Assembly (NCBI GenBank): GCA_964453155.1
Contig: CAYVQU010000203.1
Location: 1 to 8,760 of the forward strand
DNA: 8,760 nucleotides
Origin: CAYVQU01 sp964453155
GTDB lineage: Bacteria; Chloroflexota; Anaerolineae; Anaerolineales; UBA11858
Reading direction: 5' to 3'
Shown: one piece after another, positions 1-5,969 of the stretch
How positions within the stretch are numbered: the first letter of the stretch is position 1
Layout: every line of letters begins with the position of its first letter
Translations under genes and position numbers: made by a program
Notes under the pieces: generated by a model
Database searches by the model: none
Told to the model about the DNA's origin: nothing
The model's input: only the letters and a program-made list of their open reading frames with translations

Positions 1-66
1 TTTTTTGTTGCTCAACGCTTCTGTTTTGCCTGAGTTACTGCAGTAGAGTCATTAACTGGTTATGTA

Positions 67-534
67 TTGTTTTTGATATTTGCTTTGGGCAATCTCCTTA
101 AACGGAAAATAATTTTCCATCTATCAATATGGATTTTAATCGTAATGGGTATGTTTTCGTTATACTCATTTAAAGATTTTAAATACGATAATGTCAATCG
201 ACTAGAAATATCCGCGCTAGTTACGGAATTGGAAGCCCAAAATCTGCGTTTTGTATATTCACAAGGGGCCGGACTACAATGGCAAATCATGTTTTTATCA
301 AGTGAAAGAATAATCGCGAGATATACGAATTCTGTCGACCGTTACCCATATTATATTGAGGTTGTGGATGCAGCCCTTGAAAATCCAAATGTAGCAATTG
401 CTATGGTTGGAAGAGCTAAACCCAAAAAAATCGCTGAGTTACCAGATGACATTATTCTGGTTGCAAATCAATTTTTTATTTACCCTAATCCATCAATTGA
501 AGAATTAGAAAATAATGGGTTTCGATTTGAGTAA
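67..534 (+). CDS. Membrane-anchored protein resembling the C-terminal tail of a GT39-like glycosyltransferase (possibly a remnant)
   Basis: The reading frame gives about 155 residues from a TTG codon. Residues about 15-34 form one hydrophobic segment (HLSIWILIVMGMFSLYSF). A soluble tail follows, with a pattern I associate with the C-terminal ends of dolichyl-phosphate-mannose-type glycosyltransferases: a 'L..L.....RFVYS' strand, 'IMFLSSERIIA' (residues 75-85) and 'RYPYYIEVVD' (92-101). No catalytic loop or multi-spanning domain is present, so it cannot be a full enzyme. The frame is open back to position 34, and an in-frame TGA sits at 31-33. Hydrophobic residues also precede that stop, so the gene may be the decayed end of a longer one. 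No Shine-Dalgarno sequence precedes the TTG or the internal ATG at 145. The start is therefore uncertain, and so is whether the protein is made. The family link is from memory of the pattern only. Confidence 0.45.
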   Translation: MFLIFALGNLLKRKIIFHLSIWILIVMGMFSLYSFKDFKYDNVNRLEISALVTELEAQNLRFVYSQGAGLQWQIMFLSSERIIARYTNSVDRYPYYIEVVDAALENPNVAIAMVGRAKPKKIAELPDDIILVANQFFIYPNPSIEELENNGFRFE

Positions 535-775
535 CCGCACTGCGTCCAGCATGACGGGGGCAGTAATCCGCACTTGCTATGTTATCGGTACCGAAAAAAC
601 GAAGCCAATCAGCAATTTTTACTCAAATAGCGTTACCATAATCATTAATTCATAGGGAATTCATACTGGATTTGCCTCTGCTCTGACTACTAACTCTTCT
701 AGCTAAGGAAATTTATCCTATATGAGAAATGAATGAAATATCAGAAATATGATCAATGTTCTACCAAAGTATCGG

Positions 776-781
776 TATAAT
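776..781 (+). promoter_or_regulatory. Candidate -10 box for pckG
   Basis: A perfect TATAAT lies about 122 bp before the pckG ATG. At 17-bp spacing the -35 position (753-758, tcaatg) matches poorly, and there is no TGn extension. The assignment rests on the -10 box and location alone. If it is used, transcription would begin near 788 and leave a leader of about 115 nt. Confidence 0.3.
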
Positions 782-812
782 CTTGTTCCGGTAATTTGGC
801 TCAAAATTGTAG

Positions 813-873
813 GAGTAGCTTTCGAAAAGTAATAAGGTGAAAAACACACACCTGTGCCGAAAAACCCCTACTC
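813..873 (+). promoter_or_regulatory. Possible structured 5' leader of pckG
   Basis: Three complementary pairs are nested in order: GAGTAG 813-818 with CTACTC 868-873, TTTCG 820-824 with CGAAA 858-862, and AGGTG 835-839 with CACCT 849-853. Together they could fold into one long interrupted hairpin in the pckG leader. It ends 20 nt before the ribosome-binding site. It matches no riboswitch class I recognise, and short stems like these can arise by chance. Confidence 0.25.
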
Positions 874-893
874 GTATTCACGACTATTTTCAC

Positions 894-898
894 GGGAG
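894..898 (+). promoter_or_regulatory. Ribosome-binding site of pckG
   Basis: GGGAG lies 5 nt before the ATG at 904. It supports that start and a full-length protein. Confidence 0.7.
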
Positions 899-903
899 AT
901 CCC

Positions 904-2769
904 ATGTCCGACTATAAAATTTCGGTCACCGATCAAGAAAAGTTAGATGCGTTGCAAAATTCAAAAGTATTGCAGGTTGTGGCGGCGGCAACTGCCTTGA
1001 TGAAGCCAGCGGAAGTCTTGGTGTTTGATGATTCTGCCGAAGATGTCGCCAAAGTTCGCCAACTTTCACTAGAACGGGGGGAAGAACAACCCCTCGCGAT
1101 GGAGGGGCACACGATCCACTTTGATGGCTATTTTGACCAAGCACGTGACAAAGCGAATACAGCCACTTTGCTCCCTGCTGGGCAAACCCTCAGTCGGGGA
1201 TTGAATGTCAAAGAACGCGAGGCCGGTCTCACAGAGATTTTCGGTTTTATGGATGGCGCGATGCAGGGAAAAACGATGCTGGTACGTTTCTTCTGCCTGG
1301 GACCAACCAATTCCCGGTTTTCAATTCGGGCCATGCAGATCACAGACTCATTCTATGTGGGCCATAGTGAAGATTTGCTTTATCGAACCGGCTATGCTGA
1401 ATTTCAACGGTTGGAAGATAAAGATGATTTCTTCTATTTCTGGCATTCGGCTGGAGAACTAAGTGATCGTAATACGACTGTAAATATCGACAACCGGCGG
1501 ATATACATTGATCCGGCCGAAAATCGGGTTCTATCTGTCAACAATCAATACGCCGGTAATTCCCTGGCTTGTAAAAAACTGGCCTTACGGCTGGCAATTT
1601 ACCGGGCTAACCATGAAGATTGGCTGACAGAGCATATGTTCATCTCTGCGTTTTATCCCCTCAAAGGAGGGCGAAAAACTTATTTTGCAGGTGCCTTTCC
1701 TAGTGCTTGTGGCAAAACTTCAACTGCGATGTTGCCCGGTTCCACCATTGTTGGGGATGATATAGCTTATCTCCGAGAAGGTGCAAATGGCGAAATGATG
1801 GGCGTGAATATAGAACAGGGGATTTTTGGAATAATTAAGGGGGTAAATGCCGCTGATGATCCATTAATTTATCAGGCGTTGACTGAACCGAAAGAAATAA
1901 TCTTTAGTAACATTCTGAAGTCAGCGGAGGGCCAAGCCTACTGGACCGGGATGGATGACAATGAACTTCCAGAAACCGGCTACAATCATTTTGGAGACTG
2001 GCACCCCGGCAGCAAGGATCCGGCTGGAAATACGGTTCCGCTATCCCATCCCAATGCCCGCTTTACTTTGCGCATTAGCGACCTCGAGAATGTCGACGAA
2101 AATCTGCACAATCCTGAGGGTGTGCCGATCTCCGGGATTTTTTATGGAGGACGTGATTCCGACACCAACGTACCGGTGGCAGAAAGCCTCTCCTGGGAAC
2201 ACGGTGTCTTCATGGGGGCCACAATCGAGTCTGAAACCACCGCAGCCACCCTGGGTGCGGTCGGTCAACGCAAGTCCAGCCCAATGGCGAATATGGATTT
2301 CGTCATCGTCCCCTTGGCCCGTTACATTCAAAACCATATCAATTTTGGCAATAAACTTAAACAGCAGCCAAAAGTTTACGCCACCAATTACTTCCTTAAG
2401 GGTGCCGATGGGCAATATCTGAATGGTAAGTTGGATAAACGGGTCTGGGTATTATGGGCTGAAGGTCGAGTCCATGGTGAATATGAAGCGATCGAGACGC
2501 CCATTGGATATATCCCCAAATATGAAGACCTGGTGGACCTCTTTGCAGGTATTTTTGAAGGTCGAGAGTATTCTAGAGAAGAATACGTTGCTCAATTCAG
2601 CCTGCGCGTCGAAAAATACCTGGCTAAGTTCGACCGGATGGAAGACATTTTCCGGGCTGAAGTTGGTATGCCCGCCGAATTCTGGACAATTCTAGAAAAA
2701 GGCCGGACTGGATTGCAGACCCTTCAAAAAGAATTTGGGACCGGTACAATTTCCCCTTTCGACCTTTAG
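904..2769 (+). CDS. pckG: Phosphoenolpyruvate carboxykinase, GTP family (archaeal-like subtype)
   Basis: This 621-residue cytosolic enzyme converts oxaloacetate plus nucleoside triphosphate to PEP and CO2, or the reverse, linking the TCA cycle with gluconeogenesis or anaplerosis. The length fits the GTP family (about 600-640). Visible motifs are: substrate arginine R81; YAGNS 216-220; K224 and H244 (manganese ligands by alignment); P-loop AFPSACGKTSTAM 264-276 with the reactive cysteine C269; kinase-2 VGDDIAYL 283-290; HPNARF 382-387; YGGR 414-417; and the lid region 521-538 (GRVHGEYEAIETPIGYIP). It differs from animal and typical bacterial GTP enzymes: GGRRPAG is replaced by GGRDSDT, and the 'WPGFGEN' guanine-stacking segment is missing (YLNGKLDKR at 505-513). 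The same pattern, as I recall it, occurs in archaeal homologues. The reaction is secure; nucleotide preference is less so. ATG 904 has a good ribosome-binding site, and a stem-loop follows the gene. Confidence 0.95.
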   Translation: MSDYKISVTDQEKLDALQNSKVLQVVAAATALMKPAEVLVFDDSAEDVAKVRQLSLERGEEQPLAMEGHTIHFDGYFDQARDKANTATLLPAGQTLSRGLNVKEREAGLTEIFGFMDGAMQGKTMLVRFFCLGPTNSRFSIRAMQITDSFYVGHSEDLLYRTGYAEFQRLEDKDDFFYFWHSAGELSDRNTTVNIDNRRIYIDPAENRVLSVNNQYAGNSLACKKLALRLAIYRANHEDWLTEHMFISAFYPLKGGRKTYFAGAFPSACGKTSTAMLPGSTIVGDDIAYLREGANGEMMGVNIEQGIFGIIKGVNAADDPLIYQALTEPKEIIFSNILKSAEGQAYWTGMDDNELPETGYNHFGDWHPGSKDPAGNTVPLSHPNARFTLRISDLENVDENLHNPEGVPISGIFYGGRDSDTNVPVAESLSWEHGVFMGATIESETTAATLGAVGQRKSSPMANMDFVIVPLARYIQNHINFGNKLKQQPKVYATNYFLKGADGQYLNGKLDKRVWVLWAEGRVHGEYEAIETPIGYIPKYEDLVDLFAGIFEGREYSREEYVAQFSLRVEKYLAKFDRMEDIFRAEVGMPAEFWTILEKGRTGLQTLQKEFGTGTISPFDL

Positions 2770-2796
2770 CTGTAGAAACCCCACCCCTAGATTTTG

Positions 2797-2823
2797 AACG
2801 CGCCTCCTAAATGGAGGCGCGTT
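2797..2823 (+). terminator. Stem-loop after pckG, probable terminator
   Basis: A perfect 11-bp G+C-rich stem (AACGCGCCTCC/GGAGGCGCGTT) encloses the 5-nt loop TAAAT, 27 nt after the pckG stop. The following bases (attgtaagctttt) are only partly T-rich, so termination may be incomplete or Rho-assisted. It separates pckG from the lactonase-like gene. Confidence 0.65.
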
Positions 2824-2901
2824 ATTGTAAGCTTTTCAGAAAAAATTCGCGTACCAGATGCTTGGCAGAAATATTTGGTTATAATTGGGAAAATTTTTCT
2901 T

Positions 2902-2907
2902 GGAGGG
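2902..2907 (+). promoter_or_regulatory. Ribosome-binding site that decides the lactonase start
   Basis: GGAGGG lies 4 nt before ATG 2912. It favours this start over the in-frame TTG at 2885, which would add nine residues and has no Shine-Dalgarno sequence. Confidence 0.75.
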
Positions 2908-2911
2908 TAGT

Positions 2912-3772
2912 ATGGAAGCTCAAGTGGCCATAAAATCTCTTGATCAACTCGGTGAAGGCCCTGTTTGGGATGCGGATACCGGTACTTTTTATTGGGTGGA
3001 TATTATCCAGAAATTGCTCCAGCGTTGGGATCCATCCACAAGAGAACGGAAAGTATGGGAAATGCCTAGTGATATTGGATCGTTTGCCTTGCGGTCTGAG
3101 GGCGCCATTGTGGCCTTACGGTCTGGTATCGCGCAGTTGAATTTTGATACCGGTTCCGTGACACCCTGGTATAACCCTGAGCACGAGCTCCCCGACACCC
3201 GTTTCAATGACGGCAAGTGTGATCGCCAGGGGCGTTTTTGGGCCGGCACGATGGATGAAAATGATCAATCACGGGGAGCGTTGTACCGGATCGACTTGGA
3301 TGGTTCGTATCACAAAATTCGCCCAGGTGTTGGGATTTCAAACGGATTAGGGTGGAACCCCGATGATACGACTTTCTATTACACCGATTCGCGAACCCAT
3401 AGCATCTATGCCTACGACTTCAATCCGGAAACCGGTGACATTTCGAACGAGCGCATATTTGCCCAAACCCCGGCTGAATACGTCCCCGATGGGTTGACGG
3501 TCGATGCTGCTGGTTATGTGTGGAGTGCCAAATGGGATGGCTGGAAAATCGTCCGCTACGCGCCAAACGGAGAAATTACCCAAGAAATCCCGATCCCTGT
3601 TCAGCGACCAACCAGTTGTATCTTTGGGGGCCCGGATTTATGCGACTTATTTGTAACCTCGGCCCGGGTCGGTTTAACCAAGACCGATTTAATTGAACAG
3701 CCCGACGCGGGAAATGTATTCGTAATCAAAAACGCTGGCAAAGGTTTACCCATGAAGAAGTATGGCGGCTAG
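2912..3772 (+). CDS. SMP-30/gluconolactonase/LRE family hydrolase
   Basis: This 286-residue protein is a predicted six-bladed beta-propeller that hydrolyses sugar lactones with a divalent metal (family knowledge); the exact substrate cannot be read from sequence. The four expected metal ligands are visible: E15 in LGEGPVWD, N99 in RFNDGKCD, N144 in ISNGLGW and D193 in VPDGLTVD. Other hallmarks are GRFWAGTMD (107-115), YYTDS (156-160) and YVWSAKWDG (202-210). No signal peptide is seen, so it is probably cytosolic. Length is normal (about 280-300) and the protein looks complete. The start is ATG 2912, chosen for its GGAGGG site. The gene follows the pckG stem-loop by about 90 bp, so it probably has its own promoter or depends on read-through. 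A pathway link to pckG (sugar acid catabolism versus gluconeogenesis) is only suggestive. Regucalcin-like calcium roles or L-rhamnono/arabino-lactonase activity are alternatives within the family. Confidence 0.9.
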   Translation: MEAQVAIKSLDQLGEGPVWDADTGTFYWVDIIQKLLQRWDPSTRERKVWEMPSDIGSFALRSEGAIVALRSGIAQLNFDTGSVTPWYNPEHELPDTRFNDGKCDRQGRFWAGTMDENDQSRGALYRIDLDGSYHKIRPGVGISNGLGWNPDDTTFYYTDSRTHSIYAYDFNPETGDISNERIFAQTPAEYVPDGLTVDAAGYVWSAKWDGWKIVRYAPNGEITQEIPIPVQRPTSCIFGGPDLCDLFVTSARVGLTKTDLIEQPDAGNVFVIKNAGKGLPMKKYGG

Positions 3773-3912
3773 TATAAAAATAACACCTATCGATTATTTC
3801 AAAAAAGTAACTGCCTAAGAATAACTTCCCCAATAAACCTCAGGGGTTTGCCGAGATCGTTAAAATAAGAACATGATTTTTTAAGTATTCATCGGAAAGT
3901 GTCTGAAATTAA

Positions 3913-4032
3913 CGTCACTGCGAGTGTCTGAACGAAGTTCATGTGAGCGAAGCAGTCTGAATGCCGGTCTAGTAGATTGCTTCGTCGGCGGAGTTAGTCC
4001 TGAGCTTGTCGAAGGGCCTCCTCGCAATGTCG
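3913..4032. repeat. Imperfect palindromic intergenic repeat of the 'CGTCATTGCGAG' type (MITE-like)
   Basis: The ends are inverted copies: CGTCACTGCGAG (3913-3924) against CTCGCAATGTCG (4021-4032), 10 of 12 matching. An inner pair also matches: GCGAAGCAGTCT (3947-3958) against AGATTGCTTCGT (3974-3985). TGAAC-gaa-GTTCA (3929-3941) forms a small hairpin, and cctgagcttgtcgaagg lies at 3999-4015. These word types are, as I recall, widespread dispersed intergenic repeats in several bacterial phyla. The copy is degenerate and non-coding. No transposase is nearby. Confidence 0.65.
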
Positions 4033-4160
4033 TAACTTAAATACTTTCTAAAAACCTTGGGGTCTCTACAATTAACCATCACCCCGCGACATTTGGCCTA
4101 AAGTTGCGTATATCTAGCAGTTGAATGAATGGCTTTTTCCAAAACTAAATTGCACAGCAA

Positions 4161-4165
4161 AAGGA
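4161..4165 (+). promoter_or_regulatory. Ribosome-binding site that decides the membrane-protein start
   Basis: AAGGA lies 6 nt before ATG 4172. It favours this start over the upstream in-frame TTG at 4121, whose 17 extra residues are not hydrophobic and have no ribosome-binding site. Confidence 0.65.
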
Positions 4166-4171
4166 TGTCTC

Positions 4172-4804
4172 ATGAATCGCCAACTTGAAAGATACAATCT
4201 CGTTTGGGGTGTTTTGTTAGTCGTATTTGGCTTCGCCGCCTTTATTGAATCGTTTAGTACATTAACGGCCTGGGGTTGGGCGGGGGTGTTGGCTGCTACT
4301 GGGTTATTTGTTTTCGGCATATATCGCCAAGACCGCTCGGATTGGGGTTTGCTGCTCCCAACCTATATATTATGGGCGATCGCGGCCATGATTGTTTTGA
4401 TAGAACTATATATCTTAAGGGGTGAAGCGATCGCCTTTTATGTTTTGAGTGCGATTGCCCTGCCTTTCGTATATACCTACTGGAAAAATCGGGAAGCCTG
4501 GTGGTTTTTGATTCCGGCCTATGTTTTGCTCGCAGTGGGCTTGATGGTTGGCCTGATCGGGCTGGAGTGGCTATCTGACTTCATGATCCCCGCATATGTT
4601 ATGTTCGCGATTGCGACCCCATTTTTTATGGTTTATGCCCGGAATCGGAAAAATTGGTGGGCCCTCATTCCGGCGGGTATTATGGGGGTGATTGGATTGG
4701 GTTTTGTGATGGCCTCACCGGGATTTCGGTTTATTATCCCTTTGGCCCTAGTGGTTGCGGGTGTTTGGATATTGGTTCGCCAATTTTTGCCCTGGCAAAC
4801 GTAA
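4172..4804 (+). CDS. Multi-spanning membrane protein with three internal repeats, function unknown
   Basis: This 210-residue, very hydrophobic, tryptophan-rich protein has about eight predicted membrane segments (approximately 11-27, 34-51, 58-80, 86-102, 110-130, 137-154, 163-180 and 187-204). The central part is three related units of about 50 residues (about 37-84, 87-136 and 139-186). Each has a helix ending in a basic cytoplasmic-type loop (YRQDRSDW, YWKNREAWW, YARNRKNWW), followed by a helix starting 'LLPTY' or 'LIPA'. These look like tandem duplications of a two-helix hairpin. No catalytic, transport or binding motif is recognised, and I assign no function. It starts at ATG 4172 with a good ribosome-binding site. 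It converges on the minus-strand signalling genes across a strong inverted repeat. Two GCGATCGC octamers (4376 and 4427) lie in phase and both encode Ala-Ile-Ala. The coding call is firm. Confidence 0.85.
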   Translation: MNRQLERYNLVWGVLLVVFGFAAFIESFSTLTAWGWAGVLAATGLFVFGIYRQDRSDWGLLLPTYILWAIAAMIVLIELYILRGEAIAFYVLSAIALPFVYTYWKNREAWWFLIPAYVLLAVGLMVGLIGLEWLSDFMIPAYVMFAIATPFFMVYARNRKNWWALIPAGIMGVIGLGFVMASPGFRFIIPLALVVAGVWILVRQFLPWQT

Positions 4805-4846
4805 ATCCTGTAATCGTCAATCTTCGTTTGAACAAAAACAGATAAA

Positions 4847-4902
4847 ACCACGGAGGACACGAAGAACCACAAAACTTTGTGATCCTTCGTGTCCTCCGTG
4901 GT
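4847..4902 (-). terminator. Long perfect inverted repeat between convergent genes; probable terminator and dispersed repeat
   Basis: Arms of 18 bp pair without mismatch (accacggaggacacgaag 4847-4864 with its complement 4885-4902). An inner CACAAA/TTTGTG stem (4868-4873/4876-4881) continues the hairpin. Read on the minus strand, the hairpin is followed by TTTATCTGTTTTTG, a fair U-rich tail, so it suits termination of the diguanylate cyclase transcript. On the plus strand the tail is poor. The left arm shows a 9-bp rhythm (CACGGAGGA, CACGAAGAA, CCACAAAAC), typical, as I recall, of a widespread intergenic repeat. Confidence 0.75.
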
Positions 4903-4926
4903 AATTTGGGTTGACTTTGAGGGGGC

Positions 4927-5880
4927 TTATGGGGAGGAAACCGGTTTGGTTTTTTGGTCAATTTCCCGATAGACTTTGGTTTGATTGCGGCCGTTATTTT
5001 TAGCCGAATATAAGGCCTGATCAGCGGCATTAACGAGAGCTTTCGGGTGAGCCGCATCCCCAGGTAACTCGGCAATCCCCAGACTGATGGTAATTAATAT
5101 CGACTCTAATGTTTCGTCCTTGAGTTCACATACGAATTCACCCGTCGCTACATTTTCCCGCAAACGCTCAGCAACCTTATAAGCCTCATGTTCTGGGGTT
5201 TCGGGCAAAATGATCGCAAATTCTTCCCCGCCATAACGGATTGGGCGATCTACCGAACGAATAGATTCACGAATTATCTGGGCCAATTTATTTAGTACCT
5301 GATCTCCGACTGGATGACCATAAGTATCGTTGACCCGCTTAAAATGGTCGATATCCAACAAGGTCAGTGATAATGGATGACCATAGCGTTGATAGCGCTC
5401 GATTTCTTCATCCATCAGTCGTTTCATTTCGCGCCGGTTATATAACCCGGTCAAATCATCACGAATAGCCAAATCGTTGAGAGCCTTGATCAAGCGCGTC
5501 CGTTCAATGGCATAGCGGATGGCACGTTCGATTACTTGAGCATCAATTTTCCCTTTGACCAGAAAATCCGCGGCCCCGGCTTGCATCGCGGCCAAATCCA
5601 CCTGGCGGTCACTCATTCCGGTCAACAGGATTACGGGGATATCGCAGCCATTTTCTTTGATCTCAGCCAATAAATCCAGCCCCGTCTTGTCACCGAGGCG
5701 GTAGTCTACCAAGCAGACATCAAATACTTCCTGGTAGATAATTTTAACTGCCCGGTTGTACGAATTGACCCAGGTCAACTCATAGTTCGTATCCTGGATA
5801 TCGGATAACAAATCATCAACAATGAAGAAATCATCTTCATCGTCTTCAACCAGGAGCACGCGTAAGGTCTGTCGGTTCAT
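4927..5880 (-). CDS. Response regulator with GGDEF output domain (diguanylate cyclase)
   Basis: This cytoplasmic protein has 317 residues from the chosen ATG (plus-strand 5878-5880). The receiver domain spans about 6-125, with the acidic pocket E12/D13/D14, phospho-acceptor D59 (CLVDYRLG), T87 and K109. A short linker leads to the GGDEF domain (about 137-305), with DDLTGLYNRR at 141-150, DIDHFKRVND at 176-185 and the active site GGEEF at 217-221. It should join two GTP into cyclic di-GMP when the receiver is phosphorylated and dimerised (family knowledge). An inhibitory RxxD site is present: R208 and D211, five residues before GGEEF, so product feedback is expected. The frame extends upstream to an ATG at 5931 and a TTG at 5952, but those codons lie inside a palindrome and the added residues are proline/glutamine-rich and unlike a receiver. 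No Shine-Dalgarno sequence precedes the chosen ATG. It is probably co-transcribed with the upstream regulator and kinase. Confidence 0.92.
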   Translation of the reverse strand: MNRQTLRVLLVEDDEDDFFIVDDLLSDIQDTNYELTWVNSYNRAVKIIYQEVFDVCLVDYRLGDKTGLDLLAEIKENGCDIPVILLTGMSDRQVDLAAMQAGAADFLVKGKIDAQVIERAIRYAIERTRLIKALNDLAIRDDLTGLYNRREMKRLMDEEIERYQRYGHPLSLTLLDIDHFKRVNDTYGHPVGDQVLNKLAQIIRESIRSVDRPIRYGGEEFAIILPETPEHEAYKVAERLRENVATGEFVCELKDETLESILITISLGIAELPGDAAHPKALVNAADQALYSAKNNGRNQTKVYREIDQKTKPVSSP

Positions 5881-5903
5881 CGGCGGTGGGAAGTGGGGCT
5901 GTT

Positions 5904-5962
5904 GGTTAGTCGGTTGGAAAATTTGCTCCATCCAAATTATCCAACGATCCAACCAACTAACC
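5904..5962. repeat. Palindrome between the response regulator and diguanylate cyclase genes
   Basis: GGTTAGTCGGTTGG (5904-5917) is the inverted copy of CCAACCAACTAACC (5949-5962), 13 of 14 matching. An inner AATTTG/CAAATT stem (5920-5925/5933-5938) sits around a 7-nt loop. There is no T-tract on either side, so a simple terminator is unlikely. It may act as an mRNA processing or stability element, or attenuate the downstream gene. It fills most of the 89-nt spacer. Confidence 0.6.
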
Positions 5963-5969
5963 TTAAATC

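Larger units (their letters stand above)
535..903. other. Intergenic region upstream of pckG
   Basis: No convincing gene is present in this 369-bp stretch. It begins with a short imperfect direct repeat next to the preceding stop codon: gtaaccgcactgc at about 532-544 recurs as gtaatccgcacttgc at about 564-578. The right third holds a TATAAT box and a set of nested complementary segments, described separately. No T-tailed hairpin that would end the upstream gene was found. Confidence 0.6.
3773..4171. other. Intergenic region with palindromic repeat
   Basis: No coding region is supported in this 399-bp gap. It contains a short AAACC-loop-GGTTT stem near 3837-3851, a large imperfect palindrome at 3913-4032 (separate entry), and a second segment near 4052-4063 (aaaaccttgggg) that resembles the first stem. 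The last 60 bp carry the ribosome-binding site of the next gene. No convincing promoter was seen: TTGAAT 4121 with TAAATT 4146 has a 19-bp spacer and is weak. Confidence 0.55.

Noticed and set aside
2041..2415. Minus-strand open frame of 124 codons inside pckG, and similar antisense or shifted frames elsewhere
   Set aside because: They overlap strongly conserved coding sequence, show no recognisable motifs and have no ribosome-binding sites.
2885..2911. Longer lactonase-like protein starting at TTG 2885
   Set aside because: The extra nine residues have no Shine-Dalgarno sequence and run across the GGAGGG site that perfectly serves ATG 2912.
904..3772. pckG and the lactonase as a tight operon
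   Set aside because: They are separated by 142 bp containing a perfect 11-bp stem-loop, so co-transcription is not supported.
3837..3851. AAACC-TCAGG-GGTTT as a terminator for the lactonase gene
   Set aside because: The stem is only 5 bp and no T-tract follows; it is too weak to call.
3913..4032. CRISPR or tandem repeat array
   Set aside because: There are only inverted, imperfect copies, with no regular direct repeats and spacers.
4121..4171. Longer membrane protein starting at TTG 4121
   Set aside because: The extension is not hydrophobic and covers the AAGGA site for ATG 4172.
5881..5952. N-terminal extension of the GGDEF protein from TTG 5952 or ATG 5931
   Set aside because: The added residues are unlike a receiver domain and the DNA is a palindrome, so it reads better as a spacer.
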